A stretch of DNA of 64,000 nucleotides, taken from assembly GCF_016801865.2 (NCBI RefSeq), contig NC_068937.1, positions 113,623,068-113,687,067 on the forward strand. Reading direction: 5' to 3'. The notes under the pieces were generated by a model, which saw only the letters and a list, made by a program, of their open reading frames with translations, was not told the DNA's origin and ran no database searches. Origin of the DNA: Culex pipiens pallens. Its lineage: Eukaryota > Arthropoda > Insecta > Diptera > Culicidae. Positions 46,080-57,550 of this stretch are shown piece after piece. A program made the translations under genes and the position numbers. The stretch's first letter is position 1. Each line of letters opens with the position of its first letter.

Positions 46080-47930
46080 GGACATACTGTTCTGATTAGA
46101 GTGTTTTTTTGTGTGTTTTAAATCTTATTTTTGCTTGAAAATTTACAAAAAAAGAGCACTTGTTCAACTTCGGCATCTCTTGGAAAGACTTTTTTCGTCT
46201 ATTGCCACAACGGTGTGCCTTCCGAGCTGCAATGCTTCGAAAATGACTTTACGTTACGTGAATTGTTAAGACGGCCTAGTCAAAACTAAACATGATTGTT
46301 AGATTCAGTCGATTTGGATTCCAAATTTTGCATTTTTTTTTCGAATTTGAAGTCAGTCAATTTGACTTTTTGGATATACCTCTGATGTTCATTACTACAA
46401 GTTGCACAAGTGTACAAAAATAGTTTTTATACCGAATATGATAAACAGTAAGCCCAATGCACAGTGGTTCAGATCGCAAAATTAAGTGGAAAATGGATTT
46501 TCCGAAAAATGGTGCAGTTCTGGTGTCTTCAGAAGAGTTGTTGCAAATAGGAAGGGGCAAGTTTTTACTTGGTTGAAAATAAAGGTTGTTCTCGATTAGG
46601 GTGTTTTCGAAAATTTTACTTTTCAGAAATATTTTATGGTTTTTTTTGTCTTCTTAAAACGTTGTTAGGATTGCAAGTCCAAGCAACTTTGTCGAAGCCA
46701 GCAAAATTTTATCGCGCTATCTACGCCTTCTACGACAAAATTTAGAGAAAGCACAAGGGGAAAACCACTCTGCTCATTGCCCTCGAGTAGGCTGTGCCCT
46801 AAAGTTGCCCAAACGTGCCCGAAGGTGCCCGATTGAGCCGAGGTCAAGAAATAAACAGGACGGTACATAGCAACCGTATTCCAATGTTTGTTTATGAGAG
46901 TTTCAATCCTGTCAGTTTTCAGTCTACGGTTTTGCAGAGAGGATATTAATTTCCCCCTTTTAGTCTACTGGAACGATCCTAGTATTGCACAGTTTTATAA
47001 TTTGATGTTGGTAAGAAGCATTTTATGAACTATAGAATGACAATTGATCAGATACTTTGCCCTTTTAGGAAAAAAAGAATGAAAACAATACCTATGGAAA
47101 ATTTTCTTATCCCAGTCCGAACTGACGAAACTCAACGTCTCAAGGAAGTTGGATATGCCACTAAGGACGGGTCCCATCCAGCTCACCCTGTTGACAAATA
47201 TCTCAGTGATGACCCGAAGCTGGTTCAAGAGCTGTTCCGCGTGGCCGAAAAGCACGCCCTGTTTATCATCTCATTGATTTTTTACCATTAATAAAAAAAC
47301 TCGTTTCCATGAAACATAAAAAAATGAAGTTTTGCTTGAAACAAAGGGTTCCAATAATGTAATCTTTTAATTTTCACTAAATCGAAATGAAAACTTGGTG
47401 CAATCAATTTGATCAGTTTGATGCGTTTGAATGCACATAAATCGAAGATCTTCTAATTCAAAATTTTAAGTCGATATGTCAACAAATGCTAAACAATGAA
47501 ACAATTCTAAGCGACAATTGAAATACATTACAAAATATTGGCAAATTCAAAAATGAAGGTCTCTCAAAGCCGAGATTGAAAATTTTCAAATTTGGTTTCA
47601 ACAGAACTAATTATCCTAAACGTCATGGATTGAAAAATAACTATTCTTTGGTATCAACATAGTTTATGAACTGAATGTTCAAATTTATAATAAATTAAGA
47701 TTTTTCACTGCTGATGAGTCAATGTTGTCATTTTACACGATCTACACAACGCCAACAAAAAAAATCACGACAAAGTTATTTTTTTTAGCTGCAAAATCAA
47801 TTTTATTAAACAATAATTGACAATCGAACTTGCAACCTGAAATAAATGTTTGTGAAAATTTGAATAGTTCGGGACGGAATCCTGATTACTTTAATATTTT
47901 GAATTTACTTATCCAATTGTTAAATTAGAG
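46080..47930. other. No gene recognised
   Basis: Mixed DNA. Short frames near 46357-46868 and 47000-47290 lack motifs or conserved appearance. Text near 46795-46835 (GTGCCCGAAGGTGCCCGA) is shared with the 47.97 kb tandem array, suggesting an older related repeat. Confidence 0.4.
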
Positions 47931-47974
47931 AATTGTCAGAGTGAAAGGTGCCCGAGCTCGTGCCTGAAGGTGCC

Positions 47975-48040
47975 CGAGACGTGCCCGATGGTGCCTGAGA
48001 CGTGCCCGATGGTGCCTGAGACGTGCCCGATGGTGCCCAG
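47975..48040. repeat. 21-bp tandem repeat, about three units
   Basis: GACGTGCCCGATGGTGCCTGA repeats three times (21-bp period), and looser GTGCCCGA words extend left to about 47948. Confidence 0.85.
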
Positions 48041-48134
48041 GGCTCTTTGATGAGAGTGGTTTTCCCCTTGAGAAAGCATCTAAAAAAACTTCAGTGTTAA
48101 GTTTTAGAAAAAAAATATGATTTTCGAGGCACAT

Positions 48135-48352
48135 TTACTGCCGTTTTACGCATAATTGTCCCATGTTCAAAATAAGGCAACTGAGAAAAACGCGAATGAA
48201 ATTTTTCGACCATGTTTTGTGTTTCTACGCATAATTGTCCCGTATACTGCCGTTCTACGCATAATTGTCCCATGTTCAAAAAAGTGCAACAGAGAAAAAC
48301 GCGATTGAAATTTTTGGATCGATTTCTGTATTTCTACGCATAATTGTCCCGT
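48135..48352. repeat. 110-bp tandem duplication
   Basis: TACTGCCGTT(T/C)TACGCATA begins near 48136 and 48246, and both copies contain ATAATTGTCCCATGTTCAAA and GAGAAAAACGCG. The word CTACGCATAATTGTCCC also occurs in complement at 48493-48512. Confidence 0.8.
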
Positions 48353-48827
48353 GGGTTCTTATTCGTCCTATGTGTCTCCAATCGCCCCAGATAGTAGGTT
48401 ATCACTCTTATTTATGATCCTCTTGCTATACAGTATGTAAACAAGACTCAATGCTTCGTATAACTAATGATTCCGTGAAAGAAAATACTTGGGGGACAAT
48501 TATGCGTAGAAGTGTAACGATGGGACAAACAGTTTCGTGTAGACTTGTAGACCTGTGTAGTGACTGCCAAAAATGTAATGAAAATTACATGAACGAAAAA
48601 TTAATGCAAAATTGTCATAGCCAGAAAAGGGTCCTCATCTTGCCAATACAAAATCAAAATGTTTCGAGGAAGTTAAAAATTTAAATTTATTCAAAAACAT
48701 TTGAGAACTTGTCTTGTCTTGAGCTTGTCCACACGGGGGAGGGAGCGGATCTATTTCTGAGGAAAAAGTGTCCACATGGTTTATGCACGGAGAAAAATCA
48801 GTTCCCGAAATCGTGAACAAGCGTTAA

Positions 48828-49520
48828 GGGGTTACATACATGTAAATCGACAAAAAATCAGAGGTTGGTGTGAGCACACACTTAATTTTATTTAAAATCT
48901 GTTTTCAGGGCATTAAAATATACATTTTCATCTATTTTCAAAACAAATTTGAAGACATTTGGTTGTATCATTGCCAGCTATTTGAAGTTAGCTGTTTCAA
49001 AAAACGGGTGCCACGATATCTTAACACTGCCTTGACCAAATCGGCTCAAAATTTTGGTGAAGCCTCGTTAAACTGCTCCTGTGTGCATGACGAAGGCCGA
49101 TTTTCAAAAAACTTATTTAAAAAAAAAGATAAAAATATTTTTGTGTTTTTCATATTAAAAATCGTCCGTTTTTGATTGTTGTATTTTTTTTAAAAAGCAG
49201 CATTTCAAAATCGGGCTTCGTCATGCACACGGGATATGTCTTGAGAGTCTTCACCCCGAATTTCAGCCAATTTGGTCCATCCCATCTCGAGATATCGTGG
49301 CACCCGTAAATCAACTTGGTGTTTCGAGAAAAACGCTCAGAAAGTTTGACAGTCCGCTTTGCGCACGGCAAAATGTTGAGCTTAAAATCGTCTCTAACCC
49401 AGTTTAATCATGTAATATCTTCATGAAACTTTCAGGAGTGATTAAAAATCATCTTTTTTGTGGATTCAATAAATTTTCTGTAATATGAAATTTGGTGATT
49501 TTCTACATGTATGTAACCCC
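48828..49520. mobile_element. piggyBac-like MITE, copy 1
   Basis: TTAA|GGGGTTACATACATGTA at the left and TACATGTATGTAACCCC|TTAA at the right, so the target is TTAA. The 693-bp body matches the complement of 57871-58569 (for example ATCTCGAGATGGGATGG and CGTCATGCACACGGGA on the respective strands). No transposase. Confidence 0.85.
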
Positions 49521-49529
49521 TTAAGGAAA

Positions 49530-50870
49530 TTCGGAACCACGAACAAAGTGTTCAAATTGCATGGTACGTTTTTTTTAAAAAACGTTTGTCACTTAACAAA
49601 ACAAACATTTTTGAAAATAGTGTAAATAAGTCGAAATAAGACACTATTTTTACAAATAAGCGTCAAAACAATTAAAAAATCATCTAATGTTGCATTAAAC
49701 GTGATTTGTGAAGCTACCAGGAGTGAAATAATCCATATAGCTCAAATTTCACAACTTTTGATTGTTTTTATTAGGCAGGAAAAGGGTGGTCCATTCTGCC
49801 CCCAAGTGGACTCTAAACGATTTGAAGGTTCTGTTGTTGTTTGATTACCTTTGTTATAGCTCCTGATACATTATAAACATTGAACAAACTTTTTCAAACA
49901 ATCTAACTTTCGAGAAAGCTTATTTAAGAACCTCGAAATAAACAACATACATTTGCGTGGTTTTTCAATGGATTTACATTCGAAAAATACAATGAATTCA
50001 AACGTCGTTTTCGGTATGGTGATGTTGTTTGACGTCTTTTATAAGACCCTTGCCTTACAGTTGGTCTAAATCCATTCTAATGCCCAACACCAAGGGTGGC
50101 TCATTCTGCCCCCATGGTCCATTCTGCCCTCACTGCCCCTATAATGACAGTTAAATAGTTTGTTTTTTTTTTTGCAATTTTGTTGTGAAACTAAAACTTT
50201 TCCTGTCATTCTCGAGTGACGAAACGGCCCCCTTTTCTCTGCCAAAAAAATGAAACTAGAACAAAACTGGCATCCAGGAAACGAGAAAAATAAGCAAAAA
50301 CAATTACCAACAGTCCTGGCTAACGATACCATCTTGAGTAATTGTAACAAGTTTTTAGACCAGAAATAATGTCTACATGTTATCAAATTATCTAGTAGGT
50401 ATTTTTTGTTCAATGATAAAATGGCTAGCTGTTTAGAAACAAGTGTGTACAATTTAAATAGAAGAGTACTGATTTGGAAATAAATAATTGCTATTCCCCA
50501 ATCTACAAGGAAGTAACATATTTTTTTATTTCCTTTTACTTAAAACAATTAATTGAACAAGACGTCACAAAGCCACACAGCGAGACCATGTTTTTTTTTC
50601 AATTTTTATATTTGAATCATCGAACCGGTTCTACTTTATACCACAACAAACGATGATGTGATGCAAGACACCGCTGAAGCCTTCCAAGTTGATAAGGATT
50701 CCCTCCGCGTAAGACAAGAAACCTCAATAAAGAACGCGCGTTCGTTCCACCGACTTGGTTTAATCTAAGCAACGAATTTATAATTTTTCTTCTTTTCACG
50801 ACATTGCCGATTTTGATTATCATCCTCTTGCTCGGAATAGGTTTACTGTTTGATTACATTTTTGCGAAAA
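49530..50870. other. No gene recognised; minor repeats
   Basis: Contains two copies of a CATTCTGCCCCC-type phrase (near 49795 and 50105). Frames up to 128 codons on - (50066-50452) have no recognisable domain or splice context and are judged spurious. Confidence 0.4.
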
Positions 50871-50879
50871 CCTCTCTTC

Positions 50880-51960
50880 ATCGATCCGCGCTAGCTGCAG
50901 CGACGTCATTGTCTATTACGACTGCATAAAATATAACATAAAAGCATTGCCTGCACACAAATACACGTGTGCAGCGCAGTGAGGATAGATGTAATATACC
51001 TCACCTCCCCCCCTCGAAGTGTCCACGCGCCAAGTTTAAGGGGGGTTGTTGGCACCCCCTACAACAAAAACAACATTGGAGTTTTTTTTTTGGTTGAGCG
51101 GCTTCAAAAAAACCACCGACCGACTCGGAGATTCGAGGTAAAATCGAATCAAACGTGATAAACTCTTCCAAAAATTGAAGAGGTGAGGCGGGCCAATTTT
51201 CTGCCGACTCGACGCGAAAGAAAAAGTGTTGTCCGAAGCACACACACACGATGAATTGGCCGAAAAAATATCGTGCGGAATATGCTCTACAAAAGCAGTA
51301 CTTTGAACCTTAACAATCTCTCTAAGTGGTTGAAGAATGTACTAACTTGGAGAGACACTCAAGGAAGTATGCATCACTAAACCTTCAAAAGCTGATAATC
51401 CTAACAAATTTCCCTCCGTGCCGCGGTGCAAAACGACGACAATGCTATTCCGTCATAACTTCCCATCCGGAACCTACCTCCTTGGTTGTACTGCCTGCTT
51501 CGCTAAGCCGCTCTTATAGTGTGGTCCCTCCCCCAGGGGGACAATCCGTGTCCACAACTCCAGTAGCACCACCAGCACCAGCAATTATTGCGAAATTTTT
51601 CCAAAACCAAGCAGATCTCACTCTTTCTATTTTGCTTTGTGTGTCACGACGACGACAGTCTGCAAAAATAGCAACAACAACAACCAACCGCGAGCGCGTT
51701 CCGTGGACACCGAACCGTACCGTCGAAGCGATTGTAATGTTTTGATCGTGCGAATAACTGGAGTTGGAATGTTTTGCCCGGAGAGCGCCTGCTGTGCAGC
51801 TGTGCAAGTTTCGATGGGTGAGGTGACGTTCAGACTGGCACTGACAGACTTTTTTTTGTTGGGTGGAAATGTCAGAGGAGAATGGTTTGGTGGTGTGTGT
51901 GATGGGGTGGTACAGGGATTGGTCAATTTTATGAACTTTTGCTGCATTTATGCTTTTTTT
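50880..51960. other. Non-repetitive GC-richer island of unknown role
   Basis: Frames of about 90-140 codons overlap on both strands with Pro/Ala/Ser-rich content, for example PPPGGQSVSTTPVAPP on +. None has a domain, a clean start context or a convincing splice boundary. CpG and CACGTG-like words suggest regulatory or untranslated sequence of a neighbouring gene. It is one of the few parts of the TSNAX intron not obviously repetitive. Confidence 0.3.
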
Positions 51961-52596
51961 TGCATTTTTTTTTAATTTTGTTTATGAGTTTGATTTCTTA
52001 ATTTTTATTGTATTTTTCATAGAAATGCGTAGCAGATTTTACTTGATACATCCGGCCAATTGCCCGAACAATCGCAATAATCCAGTAGCTTAGGATCATG
52101 TCATAGAGTACTCTGTGATCATGTCATCTTAGGAAGTGTCAAGTTTGGCGGAAAATGATTGTTAGTTGCAGTGAATGGCCCTTGAAAACTAGAAGATTTA
52201 AAAAAAAGCTCCTTTTCTGAAGAGTTCATGTTTTTGGTGAGAGCTTGCCCTGATATACAGTGTAAACTCACAGGATATCGTTTCAATAAAATTACAATTA
52301 CAATTACAATTATTATCTTCAAAAGATTCCTTATTTTGACGTTTCATTTTATTAATGTAGTGTAGTGTGTTGAGAGATGAGTCTTATTTTCTAATTTATG
52401 GTTTTCAGCGCTTTTCTACCAGTTTGTGAGGGGAAACTGAGCTTAATTTGCTCTTCATCCGCATTTACTATTTTATATCCTGATTTTTTGTTCTTCCTTT
52501 GCTCTTCCTACCGTCTGTCTCCTTTATGTCCTTGTGATGGAAATTTTCGTTACGTCCGCATTCATCTTTATTCACATTTTTCATTTTGCCTCAGTG

Positions 52597-52598
<2 letters not shown>

Positions 52599-52661
<63 letters not shown>
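52599..52661 (+). repeat. (GT)n microsatellite
   Basis: A perfect GT dinucleotide run of about 63 bp. Confidence 0.95.
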
Positions 52662-52662
<1 letters not shown>

Positions 52663-53057
52663 AACCAACCAAACGGAACCACGCGGTCGCTTCTTACAAA
52701 TTGAGTTGTTTCCATATATTTTAGATTTCCATTCTATACATGCAAATAACTCGCATAGGCATTTGGTGGGTGTTAGCTCTGCCGAGCTTCGGTGACCCAT
52801 TTCTACGTAGGCTAGCCGTACGCGAGGTACCTCAGCTTGAACCGACAAGCCCCGCTCTAAAGAACGTTTGCATCAATCGGATACAAACGTTATTAAGAAC
52901 TTCCGATTTCTTATCTGTGGACAAGAAATCAGCGCGTATTTAGTAAGCATATTTTTTATATATATGTTTGTTTTGGATGGATGTCTTGATTGGTGTGAGC
53001 GAATGTTAGAATATTAGTGAGAGGGTTTTTTTTGTTTTATAAAAGGAACGGGCTCAC

Positions 53058-53480
53058 CGAATAATGATATCTTCAAGACCAGCTTCATTTAAATTTCTGG
53101 AGTTGCCCGATTTGTTGTTAAACTTGCGAACCGCTGAACCTCCATCGATAAACTTGAAACAGCCAACCTTATCCCGATTTGTAGCTGTGATTGATGACGT
53201 TTCCAACGGGCCCATCCATTGTCCGGAAGTGTAGTGTACCGGATGAAGATCGTCATCTGCTGATAAGTTGCTGCTGCTGGATAATCCTGACCGTGATGAT
53301 TTCCCCCGTTGGAATCCGGGAATCAGCTTTGATTTCTGCAACAGGCTCGAGCTGACACCATACTCCTTTTTCGAAAATCCAGAAGGTTGTGCTCCTAATT
53401 TTCTGCTGGAAATCACTTTGCCTTGACCGTTTTACTTTGACCACCAACTTTTCCACCGGATATCACCATAATTTCAATTT
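53058..53480 (-). pseudogene. Candidate exon or decayed coding sequence, family uncertain
   Basis: On - an ATG at about 53467 (GAAATTATGGTG) opens a short Gly/Lys-rich frame (GGKVGGQSKTVKAK). After a one-base shift, a second frame runs 113 codons to ATTCG|GTGAGC, a good splice donor at 53057/53058. The start resembles the N-terminus of H2A-variant histones, but the rest (SSSSNLSADDDLHPVHY) does not, so the resemblance may be chance. It is non-repetitive. It could be a first exon of an unrecognised gene with a sequencing error, or a pseudogene. Confidence 0.35.
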
Positions 53481-53577
53481 TTGGAAGAAAATTCACCGAT
53501 TCTTTGAATACGAGAAAAAACGTGGAGTGAAATTTACAAACGTCAACACGCGCGCACGGCTTGCTTCGATCTCCCTT

Positions 53578-53915
53578 TGCCTTCCTCACTGAGGTAAGGC
53601 TATAATCCTGCTCTTAAAATGAACTTTTCGCATAAAGCTCGTAGACCCACCTTCACGTATACATAACGACTCAAAGTCAAACACTGATCAAATGTATGTC
53701 TGTCTGTGTGTACCAAAATTGTCGTTTTCTTAACACTTGGTGAACCGATTTAGGCAAAACCGGTTGCATTCAACTAGGTTATATGGTCCGATAGATCGAG
53801 CTAAGTGAAATTGAATAACTCCATCACTAAGTGAATTCCCGCCACAATGTAATGAATTAAAAGGCACGTGCCTTATATTACATGAATAAATAAACAAATA
53901 ATAATAATAATAAAA
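53578..53915 (+). mobile_element. CCTCACTGAGG dispersed repeat, copy 1 (retroelement 3' end)
   Basis: Begins GCCTTCCTCACTGAGGTAAG and ends with a small hairpin (GGCACGTGCC) and an (AAT)n-rich tail at 53880-53915, the form of a LINE or SINE 3' end. The same opening recurs at 55352. Confidence 0.6.
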
Positions 53916-53962
53916 AAAAATCAATTTCGATAAGTAGTTCAATTTTTGATTTTTGGGTATAG

Positions 53963-54034
53963 CGATTGTCCACGAGGGGGGGGGGGGGGGTAACAGAATC
54001 CCAAAAAAGTGTCCACGTGGTTTATGGATGGTCC
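53963..54034. mobile_element. GGGACCATCC foldback, short copy
   Basis: GCGATTGTCCACGA, a G-run, then GTGTCCACGTGGTTTATGGA and GGTCCC; the internal part is deleted. Confidence 0.65.
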
Positions 54035-54064
54035 CTACAAATGTGTTTTCGCATATATCCGGAT

Positions 54065-54192
54065 CAGGAGTGTAGCCAGAATTTTGGGTTGGGGGGGGGG
54101 GGGTCTGGAAGAAGAAATTTTCTTCTTTTTTTCTTCTTCCCTCTCTCCGAAAATTTCGGGGGGGGGGGGCCACCCCCCTGGCTACGGGCCTC
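54065..54192. mobile_element. hAT MITE, 128 bp (CAGGGCCGTAGCC family)
   Basis: Flanked by ATCCGGAT (54057-54064 and 54193-54200). Ends CAGGAGTGTAGCCAG and (complement) GAGGCCCGTAGCCAG with poly-G tracts inside match the termini of 26969-32266. Confidence 0.85.
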
Positions 54193-54200
54193 ATCCGGAT

Positions 54201-55080
54201 GTTAGATAAATGGCTAGGAATCATATCAAATATCATCATGTTATATATCGTTTGATAGGTAATCAAAATACTTTTAAAACGAGTCCAAAAGATCTAAGAT
54301 ATGGCAACCCTGCCTCAAGTTATAACCACTTAGGTAATGTTTATGTACTTTTTTGAAGCCGCAACTGACTAATCTGTATGATAGATATGCCCGGCGGATC
54401 CATCTTCTGATTTATCATTGAATAGGTAATTAAAAATAATTTTCAAGCGAGTCCAAATGACCGAAGATCTGGCAACCCTGTCTCAAGTAATGACCAATTA
54501 AATGATATTTATGTCCATTTTTGAAGCCAGATCTCACTTATCTTTACCAAAACTATGTTCGGATCCACCAAAATTGCATGAAGACTTGTAGGGGCAATCC
54601 AAATATGCAAAAATGAGCTTCGGTCATAGGGAAGGCTCCCAAATTTTTTAAGTAAAATATTTAATACATAGGTAAAATCCTTTTCTGGTTTTCGAAGAGG
54701 ATTTCTTATAAGTTATAGGCAAAAAGACAAACATTTTTTTTAGTAAAATGATCGGTAAAACGGCTCCGAGCAGTTCCGAGCAAATCTTTTGACTGGCTTT
54801 TACACAGCAAAACCTGTTCTTTCAAACCCATTAAGAATTTAAGGGGTTCGAATTTTGCGCATATTTGCGCCTTTTTTTTAGTACCGTTGTTTCCAAAATT
54901 ACCATATTTGCAATGTTTTTTACCATAATTTATAAAATAAGACATCAAAACTTGTTGAGATTTGGCAGAAACTTCTAAAGTGCTGTAACTTTTTACCCCT
55001 TTAATGTTCTGCAAAGTTGTTCAGAGACCCTCTTGTAAAACGTTAGATTTCAGCGCCACCTATGCGGTGAAGTTCGGAAC
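54201..55080. other. Diverged tandem duplication and AT-rich DNA; no gene
   Basis: GAGTCCAAA..GGCAACCCTG(C/T)CTCAAGT occurs near 54281 and 54450, a duplication of about 170 bp. The rest shows short similarity to family A (CATAGGGAAGG near 54620). No coding frame is convincing. Confidence 0.5.
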
Positions 55081-55351
55081 TCAAAATTGATGCCAAAAGA
55101 TGCGCACCTTTAATACGAGCAACTTTGTCGAAGACACCAACATTCCCAAAAATATTCCCGAGAAGTTATTCATTTATTGCGTAAAATTTCGATTACTCTC
55201 CTCTGTGCGGTGGGTGGGCCGAAAAATCGGGGGTTTTTTAGCTATTTTAACCAGTTTCAATAATATTTGGAATTTCGTGTATTTTCAATGTAAAGTACCA
55301 CATTTTTCTTTTTTATTGAATTTTTAACACATGCGCCACATTACTACTTCA

Positions 55352-55870
55352 GATTTTTGCCTTCCTCACCTTACTGAGGAAAGGCTATAAAATCACTCGG
55401 AAAATGAAATTTTTAATTAGACCTCCTAGACCTACCTTCATTTGTACATATCGACTCAGAATCACCAGGTGAGCAAATGTCTGTGTGTTTGGCTGTACTG
55501 CCCATAATTGAAAATTCGGCTATTATGCCAAATCAAGTATTCCGAGAAAAACGCGTTTTAGTGTTTGTCACCAAATCTCCGTCAAGGCAGTTTCCCATAA
55601 GAGTGGCATATTAGCCGTTTGGTTTTTCGCATCGGCAGCCAAATCTAAACACTATTTTAGTGAAATTAAAGTTGCAGAAGATGCGTTGGAACATCCTCTA
55701 CCACCTGGTGCTAATATCTCGTTTTTGCCAAAAGTGGATATTAGCCGTTTTTTCAATGGTGGGCAGTGTATGTAGACATGTGTACCAAATCAGTGTCACT
55801 GGAATATCTCGTCACAGGCTCAACCGATTTTGGCCGGAATGGTTTTAATCGATCCGTCTTAACGTCCCCA
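55352..55870 (+). mobile_element. CCTCACTGAGG dispersed repeat, copy 2
   Basis: Opens TGCCTTCCTCACCTTACTGA and GGAAAGGCTATAAAATCAC, followed by CGACTCAGAATCACCAGG and GTCTGTGTGTTTGGC. It parallels the copy at 53578 with many differences. Confidence 0.6.
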
Positions 55871-56656
55871 AAGTTGCTATTAAAATTCATGCAGTTTAAT
55901 CATGTATTTAAAAATTTATGTTAAAAAAACTGTTTCATATTAAATAAAAATTATGGTAAAAAGGGTGGTTTTTTCATGAAACCCTCACATTTTATATATT
56001 TTTAGAAAGCATATGAGAAGACCTTTTAGGTGGAGTAAGAGTTTTCAAGATCTGACTTACCTATCTTAAATTACAAGCAGTTTAAAAAATGGTCTGAATT
56101 TACATAACCTCAAATGGGTCCTTGTAGAGGGATGCCATTTTCTTGAAAGGCGGTGTCTGTATAATCTTGACAAAAAGTCTGTAGGTAGTCTGTTTTTTAA
56201 CTCATCACTTATTTTTATTAGGACCTCTTAGGTGCTGCGAACGTTAGGGGAGATCCATAAACATGTGGACACTTTAGGGGGGTTGGAATCACTATAAATG
56301 AGAGGAAGGCACCAACCACCTAAAGGTGGATTAAGTAACGTTTTGGATTTCTTTTTGATGACCAAAAATGCCATCTTTTGTAAGAATCGACGCAAATGTA
56401 AATGGAGTGGGGCCAAACATAGGCTAGCTAATTATGAAAGTTATATTTTATTTATTTTCGATTAATTTCAAGTTTCTAAAGCTATCGCCGGAGAGTGCTT
56501 AAATTACGGTGAATAGAGTTTTATCTAGAAACTCGCAATGTATTTTAAATAGGGGATCATCCACAAACCACGTTGACACCTAAGAATGGTTAAAATAAAG
56601 AATGCAATAAGTTTTCACTAACTCATACACCACGCTTCACCTTCTCTCTCTTGTAG
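55871..56656. other. Distal TSNAX intron 1; repeat scraps and acceptor
   Basis: Contains two eroded GGGACCATCC foldback pieces (56245-56290 and 56554-56580). It ends in the pyrimidine tract CACCTTCTCTCTCTTGTAG that accepts TSNAX exon 2. Confidence 0.6.
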
Positions 56657-57395
56657 GAAAAACAACCAGGCTCAGGTGTGCGAGGAAGCGAAGAATCGCC
56701 TCCATACGCTGTGCCGCACGCACTTTGCCACGATCGCCAAGGAGCTGCACGGGCTGGATCCGTACCAGTTCACGCGCGCTTACACGGCTGGCATGCAGGA
56801 GTTTATCGAGGCGTACACCTTCTACGAGTACGCCCAGTCCCAGAACATTTCCCACTGGAAGGGCCTGCAGGAGAGGCTCCGTTACAAGATTCCCGAGCCG
56901 AAGAAGGGCGCTCCGGTTGCTCCGGCTGGCGAAAAGGTCGAGGAAGAGCAGCCTGATGCTGAAGCTGGTGGGGAAACGATGGAGACGGATGATCCTCCAG
57001 TGGAACTAGCTTCACCGCAGAAGGAGATCGAGATCAGCTGTCTACTTTCGCCGATGGACTTCGTTCTCGGCGTGGGCGATTTAAGCGGTGAAATCATGCG
57101 CAAGTGCATCAACTCGCTGGGATCGGGCGACGTCGAGAGTTGCTTCGAGCACTGCCGGTTCATGCAGGAGCTGTACAAGGGCTTCGTGTCCGTTGGGAAT
57201 CCGCGCAGTCGTGACTTTAACCAGAAGTTGTTTACGCTTCGCCAGAGTCTGCTCAAGAGCGAGAACGTGTGCTACAACGTGAAGGTCCGCGGCGGAGAGG
57301 CGGCCAAGTGGGGCAGCACTGACGACGGCGGTGCGGCTTCGTTCGGAGGTATGGCCAGGGAGAACCAGGACGAGGATGAGGGAGTTTTCTTCTAG
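56657..57395 (+). CDS. TSNAX: Translin-associated factor X, coding exon 2
   Basis: Completes codon 88 and encodes residues 89-333. The translin fold is recognisable throughout. The catalytic acidic residues of C3PO are retained: Glu136 and Glu139 in GMQEFIEAYTF, and Asp229 and Glu233 in LGVGDLSGEIMRKCINS. A linker rich in Glu, Pro and Ala (about 165-210) separates the two helical parts and is longer than in vertebrates. The C-terminal helix VRQ/SLLKSENVCYNVKVRG is typical. The acidic tail ends DEDEGVFF. The exon begins at acceptor TTGTAG. The intact active site predicts a working nuclease subunit. It converges on ARFRP1, with 155 bp between the two stop codons. Confidence 0.95.
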
Positions 57396-57439
57396 AGAAG
57401 GTAGAGTGGATTTTGTGATTTTTCAGAAAAGAACATTCA

Positions 57440-57445
57440 TTTATT
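57440..57445 (-). terminator. Probable ARFRP1 polyadenylation signal
   Basis: TTTATT on + is AATAAA on -, about 105 bp after the ARFRP1 stop. It lies upstream, on +, of the TSNAX signal, so the two transcripts would overlap at their 3' ends. Confidence 0.5.
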
Positions 57446-57488
57446 GAGGACTGTTAATTAAGGTTCTCGCCCCCACATATGGAAATGG

Positions 57489-57494
57489 AATAAA
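57489..57494 (+). terminator. Probable TSNAX polyadenylation signal
   Basis: AATAAA about 94 bp after the TSNAX stop. It lies 57 bp before the ARFRP1 stop codon on the other strand. Confidence 0.6.
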
Positions 57495-57550
57495 TTAGAG
57501 GCATTCTAAAACAGAACAAACACAGGAAGTATGGGTCCGTTGCAAAGTCA

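Larger units (their letters stand above)
21135..56656 (+). other. TSNAX intron 1 (35.5 kb) containing the TMEM63 gene
   Basis: Donor GTAAGT at 21135 and acceptor CTCTCTTGTAG at 56656 join in frame (AA+G gives Lys88). The interior is mostly repeats: family A, three large hAT elements and Tigger-like and piggyBac-like MITEs. It also holds the TMEM63 gene on the opposite strand. No further Trax-like exon was found between, and the two exons align with the full protein without a gap. Confidence 0.85.

Noticed and set aside
47995..48134. His/Arg repeat peptide on -
   Set aside because: Translation of the 21-bp tandem repeat.
50066..50452. 128-codon frame on -
   Set aside because: No domain, irregular composition, ends in a repeated CATTCTGCCCC phrase, no splice context.
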